The notes under the pieces were generated by a model. The model ran no database searches. It had not been told where the DNA came from and worked only from the letters and a program-made list of their open reading frames with translations. A DNA stretch of 64,000 nt from positions 79,604 through 143,603 of the forward strand of contig BLJB01000121.1 in the NCBI GenBank assembly GCA_013423325.1, given 5' to 3'. Positions 43,461 through 55,447 of this stretch are shown piece after piece (the stretch's first letter is position 1; every line of letters starts with the position of its first letter). The position numbers were made by a program, and so were the translations under genes. This DNA is from Usnea hakonensis (lineage: Eukaryota > Ascomycota > Lecanoromycetes > Lecanorales > Parmeliaceae).

Positions 43461-46400
43461 TTAGCCCGCGGAGAACAGCTGGAGAGACCGATCACTCCAG
43501 CCGGACGTGCTGGTTGTGCCTACATGTTCGGTGCTGGGACCGCCGGGAGCAGGGACGGCTGGTTTTTGGCTGCTCTGCGGTCTCTCTGGTGAGTGTGAGC
43601 GATGAGTGTCCTGCGGTGGGAGTAAGTTGGGCACTGAGGCGGCAGCTGGGTCAACGCTTCCTTCTACCACGCCGTCTAGTCCTGTAGGTCCTGCTGGTGT
43701 ATTACTAGTAGCAATCACGAATCCCTTCTTCGAATTTGTACTGCTGCGGCGGCTGTCGAGACTGCGACTCAAGGTTTTGGTTGCACCATTGCCATCGGAG
43801 GATTTCTTCATCCTTATATTTCCTTTGGCATCCACGTTCGCTGAAGCAACAGTGGCTTTGCCTAGTCCGACGTTGATCGGAGCACCAGGCTTTTCCTCAA
43901 CCGCGTCAATCAAGTACCACCTCAGGCCATCAGAAAGTTCGTATGGGTTCTCGTCATTGTGCGAAATGCCGCCGTCACTCTTGATAGATGCCTGGTCGCT
44001 GACGGACTTCGAGCCGCTGATACTCTTGGACAAATCCACAACCCGCTCTTCTACCTTTAAGATCCTTGCAATGAGCCAGTCTCGTTTGGCCAGGTTGTGG
44101 GAATCCTGTTCGCGCAAAAAGTAGTGAGGAGCTCCCACATTGAAGGCCGCCCAAGGTTTGGTAGCTTGATCTCTGGTTGGCAGGAACAGAGCCAGGTCAC
44201 CTTCTTTGAAATTTCGGAATGCGATCCGATCATGAGCTTCGCCTTGTGAGCGGTGAGCCTTGTCCCGGTACGCCCGAGCTTCTTTCTGCCATTTCCGTGC
44301 AATATGTTCAATATCCTTGACTCGCTTATAGATGGCTTCACGGAAGGTATCCAGGTCAAACTGCGTAATTTCCTTCATGAAATCACCGAAGAGACGTTCA
44401 CTTGTCTCCACATCGTCAGTCGCGGCCCACTGAAAGATTTCGGGATTGATGGGAGGCTCTGATTCGTTCTTCATCGGCAATGGCGTCGACAAGCTGCGTT
44501 TCATGGACAATGAAGGATCGTTCAGCGTAGTGCTTGCAGAGACAACTCGTGCAGCTTTCTGTACGACCATGTTGCCGTTTTCTCTTGTAACTGCAAGACC
44601 CACTTGTTCGAGCAGCCTCTCCAAGAGATGGGTTTGTCCGTGTAATCGCGTAGAGACATCGGCAGCTCGTGAGGCTTGAGCGGTCCAAGTTTGAGAAAGA
44701 TTGTCGTACCGTGTTTTTGAAGCTTCAAGTCCGGCTTCCTTTTCTTCGAGTTGGCTCTCAAGAGTCTGATGCTGCGCCTTGTGATCTTGTATCTGTCCCA
44801 AGAGGTCCTCTACAGTACGCTCGCCATTTGCAAGCCTGACCCGAAGCGAGTTTGAATCTGTTTCTCCCTGTGCGAATTTTGATTTGAGATCTTCGTGTTC
44901 TCGTCTCTCGAAATCAAGCTGAGATTGCAAAGTCTCACACTGCGTCTGCTGCGCGTTGAGCTCCTCACCTAAGGATATTACGGCCCTCTCTTCGCTACCC
45001 AAGCGTTCTCGAAGGTCATAGATCTCTTCTCCTTGAGACTTGGTATGGCTTTCCAACGAGGCGTTGTCGGCGCGCAGTGCTTCGAGAGCGTTCTTGATAT
45101 TCCGAAGATGAGCCGCGGACTTTTCTGCAACAGTCTCCACAGTTTCGACCAGAGCGGTGAAGTCCTCAGGGACTTCTTCATCATATGACGAATGTACAAG
45201 TGCCGAACGAAGAGCTCGGCGATGATCTGCTTGAATGAGGTCATAGTTGCGTAGACGGTGCGACATCTCCTGAGTCTTTGCGCCAAGTTCTGCATTCTCT
45301 TCTTTATGCTGATTCACTTGACGTTCCAAATTGCTGGCTCTCTCGCGTTCCATGCCATGATCATTCCGCAAAGCCTCCGCTTGCTCCAGCGCCCTCTGAG
45401 CTTCACCGGCCGCTTCGTTTTTAAACCTCTCGAGCTCCTCTTCAAGGGTATGTAATCTGCCATCATGCTCGCGGCTATCGAGAGCACGGTCAAATTCATC
45501 CTCGAGTTCTTCAAATTTGACTTTAAGCTTGTTGTTTTCATCTTCCAACAAACGGCGTTCGTGCGAGAATTCTCTTTCCTGAGCTTCCAGATTACCTAAG
45601 AGATCTTCTTTTGTCGAGATTGCTTCCCGTATTTGACTCTTGAGCATGTCCTCGGCATTTGATTTCGTCGCCGTTTTCTTTTCCCGGTCCACAGACTGAG
45701 CTTTCTCGGCTGCCAATTCTGCCTCCAGTGCAACTACTCTCTGGGCGAGGGTTCTCTCCTCTACATCTTTATTCATGGAAAATCTTCGTGACACCGGTTC
45801 GCGAGCCTTGGACAAAGCCGAGGGGAAATTTGTCACAGGCGATGTAGTATATCGTTCAAAGGTCGGTCCACTAGTAGGAGGAAAACCAGAGGCACTTGAA
45901 GGTCTTGGGGTTTGTCGGTGTAAGAGGTCTTCAAGTTTGCGGATCCTGCTCTCTGCGCTCTTCAATTTATCTTCGACCTTTGACTTTTCATGCCTCATAG
46001 CCAGCAAGACCTCGTCGTCTCCGCGCAATAAGAGAGACGTTCGGCCGTACGCTGCCTCGTGAACACTGCCGTTCTTGAATGCCTTTGCCCTGCGAGCTTG
46101 CTGTTTTGATGGTGTGTCGAGGGTCTTGAACGCGTCCTCAATTTCTTTTACATTTCCCTCCGTGTCGCCCAATTCCATCAGACGGTGTATGTAAAATATA
46201 ATGTCATTTCTGCTGACTTTGGGCCACTTTTGCTTTTGCGATTGAACATTGACTTCGATGCCTAAAGCCATGTCGTCAAGAGATTCGAGGTCGACAGTAC
46301 CATTCATATCTTTGATCCATTTCTTTCGACGTCTCGCCTCTTCCTCTTTGTAGGTAGCCATTTCTTCTACCAGAGATGACGAGTCAGAGGTCATTTTCTC

Positions 46401-47796
46401 GCTCCATTCCTGCCGTCTGACACATTCTACTAGCAGTGAGCCATAAAGTGCAGGTAACCTGATAACAAAGTTTAACATGTCAAAGGGCTGCTCATGTCCA
46501 TCTTCAACATCTAAGCTTGCCAGCTTGTTGTGTACTGACGCAAATGATGATTCAACTTTTGCAATCTCCTGCAAAATCTGCACGGACGCCCTCGAAGCTT
46601 GCTCTTTTCGTTCTATATTTTGCACGAGAATTCGATTGAGTTCTTCATTTGCCTGTTGTAATGACGGCAATAGGCTAATTTTGTGGGATTGCCCAATCTT
46701 CGATGCTTTGAGCATTGAATTTGGCGCATTTGGTAAACCCAGGACACGCTCGTAGTCGCTGTTGATCTTCCTTGCAATGATTTCGACTTCATCTCTCAAT
46801 TTGTTTGCTTGACTATCGCCATCGCTTTGCGACAAGGCCATGTTTTGCTCGAATACCTCAATGACGTTACTAGAGTCTCTCCCAACGCTCTCGAACTCAG
46901 TATTCATATCAGCAACGCGGTTCGCAAATGCTCGAGCGAAGTCTTTCCCGGTTATCGCAGCTGTTCTGACTTCAGAAATGTTGACAAAGTCTTGCAAAGG
47001 AACCTGGGAATGCTTCAGTGTTTCCAATGGCTTTTTCCCTCTGTCGTCGAGTGCCCCATGCAGACAGTGTCCTAGCTCTTGGTACGCTGGCAGGGATCCA
47101 AGTACTGACAGCCCCTGGTTCAAACTGCTGAGCAGAGAAGCTTGGGCTTCACACGTCTGATCTGCCCACGCTTTCGACGCTTGATATTTTGGCTGCAGGT
47201 GTCCCATATGTTGCTTCATATTGTCCATAGCTATTGCAGTCCCACGTCGGATGACGGCGATGTTTTTATTCAGGCTTTGTATACCTTCGACGACATTATG
47301 AGAACCTTCCATCAGACTTATTGCCCATGCCCTTCGAAGCTTCGATACTTTGCGCCACCCATCGAGGGTAGCATCATGCTGGAGGCGGATGGGGGGCTCA
47401 TTGGGGACGTAGGTTTCTGGAGGAGGATCTTTCGGAAGGAGTGTGCTGGTTCGGGTCGTGGACTGACTCGATAGAATTCTCCTATCGTAGACGAAAATCT
47501 CGTTCTGGTAGGTACATTAGTTGTGCCGTTCTTTTCCGTGATGCATTCGCGGCTCACCTCCGCTGTAAGAGCCTCGATTTTGACCTGCTTGCCTCGAGCG
47601 GTCATAAGTATCTGGTGGGAAGGATCCACACCGGTTTGTTGAGAGATCCATGATTGTAGGCTATCGAATCTGTGCAAGAGTCAGTGTTTCGAGGTTCAGT
47701 AATATCTATATGGGCCAAAGAGGCTCACGATGTGAATGATTTGGGGTCTGCAGGGTACGATACTCCGCTATGAACCAGATAAATATTCAACGACAT
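43461..47796 (-). CDS. ATG11: autophagy-related protein 11 (selective autophagy scaffold)
   Basis: Three exons (47796-47729, 47669-47558, 47504-43461) total 4224 nt, 1407 aa. The N-terminus MSLNIYLVHSGVSYPADPKS and the spliced ALTAENEIFVYDRRIL are typical of fungal Atg11. Seen next: the helical Atg17-like region (YVPNEPPIRLQ; LRRAWAISLMEGSHNVVEGI), long coiled coils (about 540-1100), and the conserved C-terminal domain with FKEGDLALFLPTRDQATKPW, YFLREQ and RDWLIARI (about 1180-1240), then a disordered Ser-rich tail. Atg11 links cargo receptors and Atg1 to the phagophore in pexophagy, mitophagy and similar pathways. Head to head with the CENP-H-like gene, 247 bp between starts. Confidence 0.95.
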
Positions 47797-48043
47797 CCCC
47801 TCCCCTCCTATCCTTCTATACTGGTGCTGTAAAATGTTACCCTTTTGCTTCCGATGGGCCCCGCAGCTCCTCCGAGCTTTACTTGTAGCCTTGGCGCCTC
47901 GGCAACTTCCGCTGTCGAAATCGCTGCCTTCGGTATCCTGTCACGCAGCTACCAAACCACACTCTCAACACCTCTGAACAATATGTCACATGGCAGAGAC
48001 TAATTGATGGTATTACATTGCCAGGCTTATCAAGGATGTGCCC

Positions 48044-48873
48044 ATGTCATCCTCTGTAGATGCTGCGTTTGCAGATTTCGCCACATACAAGCCCGGCGAT
48101 GCACTTCCCTTTTACGAACTCGAAGGCCAGGTTCTGGAGCTATGGGACCAGCTGAACGAGTTGAGGCTTGAGAAAGCCCTCCTAGAAGTTCGGAATACCG
48201 TCCCAATAGGTACAACGCGCGCATAGGACCCCGAAGCAATGACTGATCTGCATCTCCCAGAGCAACAATCTCTCACGGACGAGGAATTGGGTGTGCAGGT
48301 GAAGATTGCAGAAAAAGAATGCCTCGAGGCTAGGGCTACATATTCACTCAAGCAGAGTGTGGTGGAAGATGTCCTGATTGTCGATCCGGTACTCAAAGCT
48401 GTCCATTCTGGCCTCAATGCGACGGCTACCGAGAGGTACTCGATGGGCTTTTCATCCGTGCTACGCATACGCTTATAGCTTCTAGAGCTCTACATCCTCT
48501 GATCGATCGAAGAGACATTGTTGAAATCGCACGCACCAACTTGTCCTCCACTCTGCAAACGTTGTTGAAGGACGTGGCTGTGCTGTCAGCAGACAACACT
48601 CGCGCGATGGAGGAAAATCGGGCTCTGACCACGACACTCGTTGCTCTCGCCAAAAAGGTCCAAGCGCAACGAGATGCAATTACAAAGGATCCGAGGTTCA
48701 GCGCACAGCTTGATATGGAGCGAATCGAGGCTACAACAGCGAGGCAACGATGGAGAATCATGAAGAGTGTCGTTGCAGCAGTCGTGGCTGGGAGTGGGGT
48801 GGAATGGGCGCGAGATGACACGCTACGAGGTCTGGTACTGGATGAAGAGGATGAGGAGGATGTAGCAGGCTGA
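48044..48873 (+). CDS. CENP-H-like inner kinetochore protein
   Basis: Three exons (48044-48209, 48261-48435, 48486-48873) total 729 nt, 242 aa. Introns are 51 and 50 nt; intron 1 carries TGACTGA before CCCAG, and intron 2 must use the AG at 48484-48485 to stay in frame. The protein is almost wholly helical coiled coil. The C-terminal block RQRWRIMKSVVAAVVAGSGV, followed by EWARD and then LRGLVLDEEDEE, resembles the C-terminal motif of fungal CENP-H (Mcm16-type) proteins of the CCAN. Length fits that family. Function in centromere-kinetochore assembly is inferred; another coiled-coil kinetochore subunit is the main alternative. Confidence 0.78.
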
Positions 48874-50220
48874 AGAGGATTCGCTAAGACGATGGATCAA
48901 CATCGTCGATGGTGTATGGTACAGAAGGCACGCCACGCTGTCGCTCCCACGGGAACCACAATATGAGCTTGATATACGAAAGAAGCTAGAAGGATCAGAT
49001 TCATATCTCAAGTTTATGTGATCAAAGGAATCAATAATGCATCTAGCGCTCTTTCCTGGAGGCATCAGGCGCAGAGGCAAAAATGACAGAGTAGGAGGAT
49101 GAAATCTAGAGTTCAGCTGGGGGCAGGGTACCCAAAAAAACAACAACAAACTGCCTTATTATTTAGAGACAAAGAAGGCGTTGATTGCAGCCAATATGCG
49201 CTACGTATCTGTGGTTAGAAATTAGGCGTGAAGATTGAAGGACCTTAGAACAAGGCATGAAGGACCTAAGCCTTGTAGCGTAGGTACCTTACCTTACTTA
49301 CTCTACTACCTAAGGTACCTTACTCCAAGGCACCTTAGTTTGCTTGCTACTAGAAATTGACAGGACCCAGGCACTGCACAAAGGGAGCTGCAGATTATTT
49401 CAAGAGCACGCACTCAATCAGAGTGACTGCAATTAATGGTCAAGCAGAGTAAACACGTATGCATTTACTTTTACAGTGGAGCTTTTCTTTGTGCAGTGCA
49501 TCAAGTGAATTGGAGTAAAGCATAGGTAAGTAAGGTAAGGAAGGCGAGCAGTAGTAGGCAAGAATGCGTTTTTTGTGTTTTGTATTTTTCATTATTATTG
49601 CATTGACATGGCGCCTGCTTTTGCTTTGCTTAATTACATGATTTACATCAAGTATTTTAGTTTACTTCACTTTGGTTTGCTTTGCCTTTGCTTTACCTTT
49701 TTTTTGGCCGGCAAAAGAGTGCGGTAGCGTAATAGCTTACCTTTAGTTTAGTACGGGATCCCGTTCTAAATCGTACTAATGAATTTTAGTTAGTCGTGAT
49801 TTCCCCTCAGCCAAAAATCTGCGCCCTACTATTTCAGTGTCCACTTCCCCCTCCCAAAAATTCTCTCATACAAATTCCTCACCAAAATTCTCTCACCCAA
49901 CTGTCACACCAAAATAATACCACTCCAGATTCCACCCAAAAATTCTGCGTGTACCTCATACATAGTACTCAATACTACTCCCCTTCTCAGTAAGTACCAT
50001 CACTAACATATTCTCACTCACTCTGCACAATTCTCCACATCATTTTTCCTCATCAAAATCGCGTGATTCCGTCTTGTTTTGATCCTGTCGCGACCTTAGG
50101 TCCGCGCTCACTCACCATGAGCTCTCCGCAACGGTCTTCCTGCATCATCATCATCACCCTTTCTGACATTACAGCGACAGATCAACTCTGCGGCAAACCC
50201 ACCACAACACTCAAAACAGG
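48874..50220. other. intergenic, NHP6 promoter side
   Basis: About 1.3 kb. GGTACCTTA/TAAGGTACC direct and inverted copies cluster at 49280-49335; TTTGCTTTGC-type runs at 49620-49700; CAAAATTCTCTCA-like copies at 49853-49905. No gene supported. Confidence 0.5.
49280..49340. repeat. clustered TAAGGTACCTTA-type palindromic motifs
   Basis: TAGGTACCTTACCTTA, CCTAAGGTACCTTAC and AAGGCACCTTA lie within 60 bp. Similar words recur at 51700-51712 and 55138-55155. Meaning unknown. Confidence 0.6.
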
Positions 50221-50411
50221 TGAGATTCCCATTTGCGCATCATCTTTAGCCGCCTCACCGCTGCTTTCTCTTCTCGGCTCTTTCTTTGGAGCGCAACAAC
50301 ACTTACACGAGCACTGCCTCCCTGCAACCACGCCTTATCCTTGCAGCCAATTGGCGATCATTCCATCCATTCCACATAATCTCCGTGTCGACTGACGCGC
50401 CTATCTACCAG
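50221..50411 (+). other. likely 5'-UTR intron of NHP6
   Basis: AAACAG|GTGAGA donor at 50221, CTGAC branch site at about 50388, and CTACCAG acceptor at 50410-50411, 10 nt before the NHP6 ATG. A leader intron at this place is common in highly expressed fungal genes. An ATG at 50117 in the leader would open an upstream frame overlapping the start if the transcript begins before it. Confidence 0.65.
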
Positions 50412-50421
50412 AAACATCATC

Positions 50422-50919
50422 ATGCCTAAGGAAAAGGCTACCCGTAAGACCAAGGCCAAGGCTGTCGCTGATGGAGGCAAGAAGAAGAAGGGTGAGCTCT
50501 CTCATCACCTCAATCCCCTCCTCGTGAACCACAGCCGACTAAAGTATCATCTAGATCCCAATGCCCCCAAGCGTGGCTTGTCTGCCTACATGTTCTTCGC
50601 CAATGAGCAACGTGACAACGTGCGAGAGGAGAATCCCGGAATAAGCTTTGGTACAGTCACCTCACATTTGCCTGCAATGAACATTGCTAATCATCTCTTC
50701 CGGTTTAGGTCAAGTCGGCAAGGTCCTCGGTGAGAGATGGAAGGCCCTCAACTCGAAGCAGCGTGAGCCATATGAGGCCAAGGCCAAAACGGACAAGCAG
50801 CGCTACGAGGATGAAAAGGCGAGCTACAACGTACGTGACTGCTCTCCACCATCCCTTCCTTGAGCTACTCATAATAATTTCTTGCACAGGCCAACGATGA
50901 GGAGGAGGATGAGGAGTAG
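50422..50919 (+). CDS. NHP6: HMG-box chromatin protein Nhp6
   Basis: Four exons (50422-50491, 50555-50650, 50709-50830, 50890-50919) total 318 nt, 105 aa. A basic N-terminus (MPKEKATRKTKAKAVADGG, then KKKK) precedes one HMG box: DPNAPKRGLSAYMFFANEQR, then DNVREENPGISFGQVGKVLG and ERWKALNSKQREPYEAKA. It ends in a short acidic tail. Nhp6 bends DNA without sequence preference and assists FACT and transcription initiation. Size, domain and intron-rich layout match ascomycete orthologues. All three introns close in phase. Confidence 0.96.
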
Positions 50920-52125
50920 ACCTCGGAAGTCCTTGACGACCGGGCGACTCCTTGACGGCCTCAGCTCGCCATGACACGGTCGTCCTTGGGCCTCCTTCAC
51001 GCGTTCCCTACATTTTCTACAACATCGGATATGTGGCTCTTGCTTGTGCGGCGTGGGAGGAGAGCACGAAAGGGGGATAGAGCGTTGTGTTTGCGGAGGG
51101 CGGTTCATGCATTTCGATCCTAGATACCCTGGCTTGGAGTCGCTATCATACATCACGGGATCTCGATGATGGTGATGCACGGCAGGCTTGCTGAGGGGGG
51201 GGGGGGCGTGGATGTAGTCGGAGCACTTGTACAATAGCTGATAATCTCATACTTTCTTGCACCTCGTACGACTTGTTCCATCAGCTACGGTACGACCACT
51301 TTGACAAACACCAATTATAGTCGGACGCGTTCAAGCTGCCCTCTCCCACATGTACTATAATAATATCGCATCTGGCTTCTCAGTGCAGCTCTAGCCAGTA
51401 ACTGATTATTTTATTTGCTCAGAGGTTGGATGGGATTCTCCTTTCTGAGTGCTGACTGCGTTATTGCATTCGATGGTCTGTCTTCCGGTACGGGGTAACG
51501 TACAACATATGCAAGTGGGGAATTTATGCAATGGGCCATTTTCGGAAGGCCTGGGGAGGTCCTGCAGCTACCTATTTTGCGCGCTGCACGTTGATCGTTT
51601 TTCTTTTCTACACCGCTAGTATGCTCTGGGGTTGTGGGTCTGCTTTACGCATTGGCGCGAGCGCGAGCGATTGACTTTTTTATTCTTTACCGTACTTACC
51701 TTAAGGTACCGTGGTAGTGAGTTTTCTTTGGTTTGAGCGTGCATGAACTGAACGGGTGCTGTTGGATTGTTTTCAATTGGCAGATTAATCCGCCCGATAC
51801 ACGTTGGACACGTCAATCTGCGTTTTTCGGGCGACTGACTGTAATAATTTCTCACATGAACATGTTATTAATTTGTTTAACGGACCAGTACCTCATTATA
51901 TTCTTCTTCTTATTATTATTATTATTATTATTATCATCATTATTAATCCATTCTCTGGAAAATCTTCATACCCTCTTTGCGCCTTTTGCATCTTTTCCTT
52001 CGAAAACGTGTCATGTTCACGCTGTCTGAATAGAATCAGAGAAAGCAGATGATGAAGAATGCAACGCACCTTGACCATCTTCCCTCCTGCCAGCGCAGAA
52101 AACCACCGCCCGCTTTGAAGAAGAA
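50920..52125. other. intergenic with an ATT-type microsatellite
   Basis: NHP6 3' region and the promoter of the next gene. TTC/TTA runs at 51901-51945 form a trinucleotide microsatellite; a G10 run lies at about 51196. Nothing else seen. Confidence 0.5.
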
Positions 52126-54258
52126 ATGGCGCCGGCCCTCATAGCCGTCGCCGAGACGGCTCAAGATGTCTCTGCCGCTCTGGAGAAATTCTTGGTCCCC
52201 GTGGAGGATCAGTCAGCCGAGATTGCGGCGCTAATGGCCCTCTGCCTCTCCACCAGCTCAGCCCTGCGCAGATTGGATCGAATCATTGGCGATTTCCCCC
52301 ACCACCCACATTATCGCGACATTTCAAATGATCTGGCAACCGTGAGGCAAAGCCTGAAATTCACATTTGATGATGTTCAGAGATTGTTCGGAGGCTTGCC
52401 CAGGGTGGCTGTCCTACCTCAAGGGGAATATATCTACGTCTGGAGGGACCTGTGTGATTACTTTCGCGCCGAGAGCGGGAATACTTTATGCCGTCGAATG
52501 CAGATCTATTGCTCCCTCTTGGATGGATTATCTGATATTCTAACCGAAGGGTGAAATCATTGAGTTCACTGTCGTCCCGCTGTATACTGATGATAACCTA
52601 GCTTGCCACGCGACCCTGGCTATTTTGAAGAACTTATCATCAAGACCGAGGGACTTTTAGATGCCCAAGAAGACAGATTCGCCGCGGCCTTTGACGGACT
52701 TGATCTTGGCGCTCCAGGTAAGTACTCCTGTTGCCAAAAAATGCAGACATTGACCTCTTTAGTCGAACCCAGACCCCCTTCATTCGAGAGGAGAAGGCCC
52801 CGGAACGATCCCCGACCGGCACCAAGACCAGAACCATTCCCCGAGCCACGTAGAGGAGATAGAGGCAATCGCCCTGACTTGGATGTAGAAGACGATGTCG
52901 GAAGAGACCGTCGAGCTCCGCCTGCCCCTGAGATTCCTGGCTCACCAACCTCGTCCCATACCTTTTCTAGTCATTCTTCGAACCTCAACTCCATATTAAA
53001 CAGCCATTGGCTACCAGACGTGTTCCGTCAGAGTCGACCTGCAACGTTACTAGAGGACACTGGCCAGACGTACGTCATGATTTCATCCGCTGTAAATTAC
53101 TCGCCTACTGAACAAAACCAGATCCATTGTCCATGGCCCCCCTATGCCAGGTTCCAGCGCAAGACTCGAAGAGAATGGATATATCAATCTATTAGAGCTG
53201 TAAGTGGAGTGACGGAATGAATCCGTCGGCACGCTAACCTCCTAGGCCCTTTGAAGACGGTGATCTTCTCGTACGACTGTATCAACGAACGGGTGATGCC
53301 AGAGCTAGGATGTTGTGTAGGACCATACGTCCCGAACGCTACCGAAAGGAGGTCGTCCTGCCTCTGGTATCGCTAGTGATTGAAAGGAGTGGCCCTTTTC
53401 TAAAGTTCCTCGATGTTAGCGTTAGTGGAAGAAGCCCCAAGCTGTGGGCATGCCTCAAATTCCTTAGCTACGAGCGTGGGTTCGAATCATGCTGGAGAAT
53501 CCAACCCAGCTGGCTAACGAGCTTATTCAGGAATGGTCTTGTTCTACTGTACTTGCCTCGCTTTGCGGTTCGAAGACATCAAAACCCCTGTGAAGAAGAT
53601 TCCGGACTATGAATTACACAGGGAAAAGGAGCTTTTTGCAGGGTCAGTCTCCGGCAGTCCTTTGATTTTAAAAAGCTCACGCTATCCAGACGTATCGTCG
53701 ATGATCACTACGAGCATGCCCTCCGATTGTTCAAAGAGAAAGACACGGGCGTCATCAGACTCCAGGCTTCCGTCCATACAGGTTCCCTCAAAAGGTAACC
53801 AGACAATAAAACGCCGACACTGATTCGCACATCTGCTAATCCACCGTGAAAGAAAACCAATCTGGACGGCCTTTATCACTCATCAGATCCTCTCGCCCAC
53901 TTGGCTCTCCCGCGATAGTCCGCGAGTCGTCCACCTGGCTGATTTGCAGCGCTACATTTTTACGGAGGCATATAATCCGCAAAAGACACCGAGTGGGGCG
54001 CACGAGTTGACGTTTATTGGTTCGGCGGGTATGGTTTTTTTTTTTTTTTCTTTCCTTCTTTCCTTCTTTCCTTCTTCCTTCCTTCCTTCCTTTCTTCCTT
54101 CCTTCCTTTCTTCCTTCCTTCCTTTCTTCCTTCCTTTCCTTGCACAGCATCTTCAGATCCGGCTCGAATGCTGATTGACATGTGGACTAGACGCGGCGGA
54201 ATTCGTAAAGAATATCAAGGAGCTCGTCAAGAAACAGACGTCGAGGGGGAGACGGTGA
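52126..54258 (+). CDS. nine-exon fungal protein of unknown function
   Basis: Exons 52126-52550, 52602-52717, 52763-53069, 53122-53199, 53246-53475, 53531-53642, 53690-53794, 53853-54028 and 54191-54258 sum to 1617 nt, 538 aa; every junction is GT-AG in phase. The N-terminal ~180 residues are helical (MAPALIAVAETAQDVSAALE). A Pro/Arg-rich linker (~200-255) follows, then an alpha/beta region: INLLELPFEDGDLLVRLYQR, KLWACLKFLSYERMVLFYC, and the conserved-looking KPIWTAFITHQILSPTWL. The tail ends in a basic helix. The pattern with repeated FEDGDLLV and LQRYIFT elements recurs in fungal genomes, but I know no assigned function. The 162-nt last intron is swollen by a poly-T and CCTT microsatellite. 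Confidence 0.83.
54033..54140 (+). repeat. poly-T and (CCTT)n microsatellite inside an intron
   Basis: T13, then TTTCC and CCTT units fill most of intron 8 of the gene above, ending about 50 bp before its acceptor. Confidence 0.92.
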
Positions 54259-55447
54259 TGCTGTGATATGATGTGATGTGATGTGATATGACTTTCTTGT
54301 CTTGTCTCACATGATGATGAGGACGACTCGATGATGGAGATGATGGAGATGACTCTCTCGACCCCACTCACTCACCCGAGATCGAGGATACGATAATCGA
54401 CATGTGACTACGACCTGGCTACGAGCTTTATGAGTAACGACGCTGATGATGGGATCTTCTTGCTATTTATTTTATTTTATTTAATTTTCTCTCTCTTTTT
54501 TTTGTTTTTTTTCTTGCAAAAAAAGGCGCCATGTGGGATGGGGGCAACATACGGAGTACTTATCTTCAAAAGCGAAGCTTTTATCTGTGCTATGTATGTA
54601 TGATACCCCCCTCTCACCTCACCCCATCATCTCACTCAACACAATACAATTCAATACAATATAATACAATCCGTACTCTACCATACCATGGAAAATCTAA
54701 TCGGACATCTACTTCTACCCTACCCTGCCCTCCTCTCGATCGATGGATATACGAGTACGCTTCCTTTCTCTTTGTATTATACCGTGGATAGAATAGTAAT
54801 AGTAATATTACTTTACCACTGTTAGGCCTAGTTCCGCTAGCGGTGCGCTGGCGGAAGTAGATAAGGTAAGACGGATAAAAGACGTAGCAGTACGGAGTAT
54901 AAGGCCGGGACTATGGATAATATTTAAAAGATGTTAATCTAAAGGGGCGTCATCCATTCTGGGCTGAACTCTTGAGAATATCACCTTGGCCGTCTCGTGT
55001 GTGGCGGGTGAGCATTCCTAGAGATATGCCGGTCTGATGGGGCTCCCTTCCCATACAAGCCAAGCTCGATGGATGCTGGTATCCTCACAGCGGGGGGGGG
55101 GGCGTGAGATGCTAGGGAGAAGTTCGTTGTAGTCAAGGTAAGGGACCTAAGGTACTTTATATTATTCTGTTTAGAGTTTGGTCCCCGTACATGTACTGCT
55201 TAAGAACAATTCCCGGTTCTTCGGTCCTTGCTGTCGCATGCTTTGGAGCTTTGGAGTTTCCTGTATGTCCTCTTCTTCTTCCATCATGTTAGGACTGTCA
55301 AGGATATCACGGGATACCGCGTCCGTATATACCCCGGATTCAAAGAACGAGATCAGAGTATCGTAGCTCATCTATATAAATTAGTATCAGTACTTCCCCC
55401 TCTATATCTAATCCCCGCGCTTGTCTCCAGAGTACCCAGTGAGTCGA
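54259..55447. other. intergenic with short repeats
   Basis: No gene supported. ATGTGATATG runs at ~54265-54292, GGAGATGAT units at ~54335, AATACAAT units at 54640-54672, and a repeat copy at 54828-54905 that has a RIPped partner at 57737-57805. Confidence 0.5.
54828..54905 (+). repeat. non-RIPped copy of a dispersed repeat
   Basis: Contains the palindrome CCGCTAGCGG followed by TGCGCTGGCGGAAGTAGAT and AAAAGACGTAG. The same order appears at 57737-57805 with TG to TA changes. Probably a fragment of a small mobile element. Confidence 0.7.

Noticed and set aside
12814..48873. NDC80 and the CENP-H-like gene as a kinetochore gene cluster
   Set aside because: They are over 30 kb apart with unrelated genes between; co-location is probably chance.
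53476..53500. GGTTCGAATCA, a tRNA B-box-like word
   Set aside because: It lies in an intron of the nine-exon gene; no A box, acceptor stem or cloverleaf around it.
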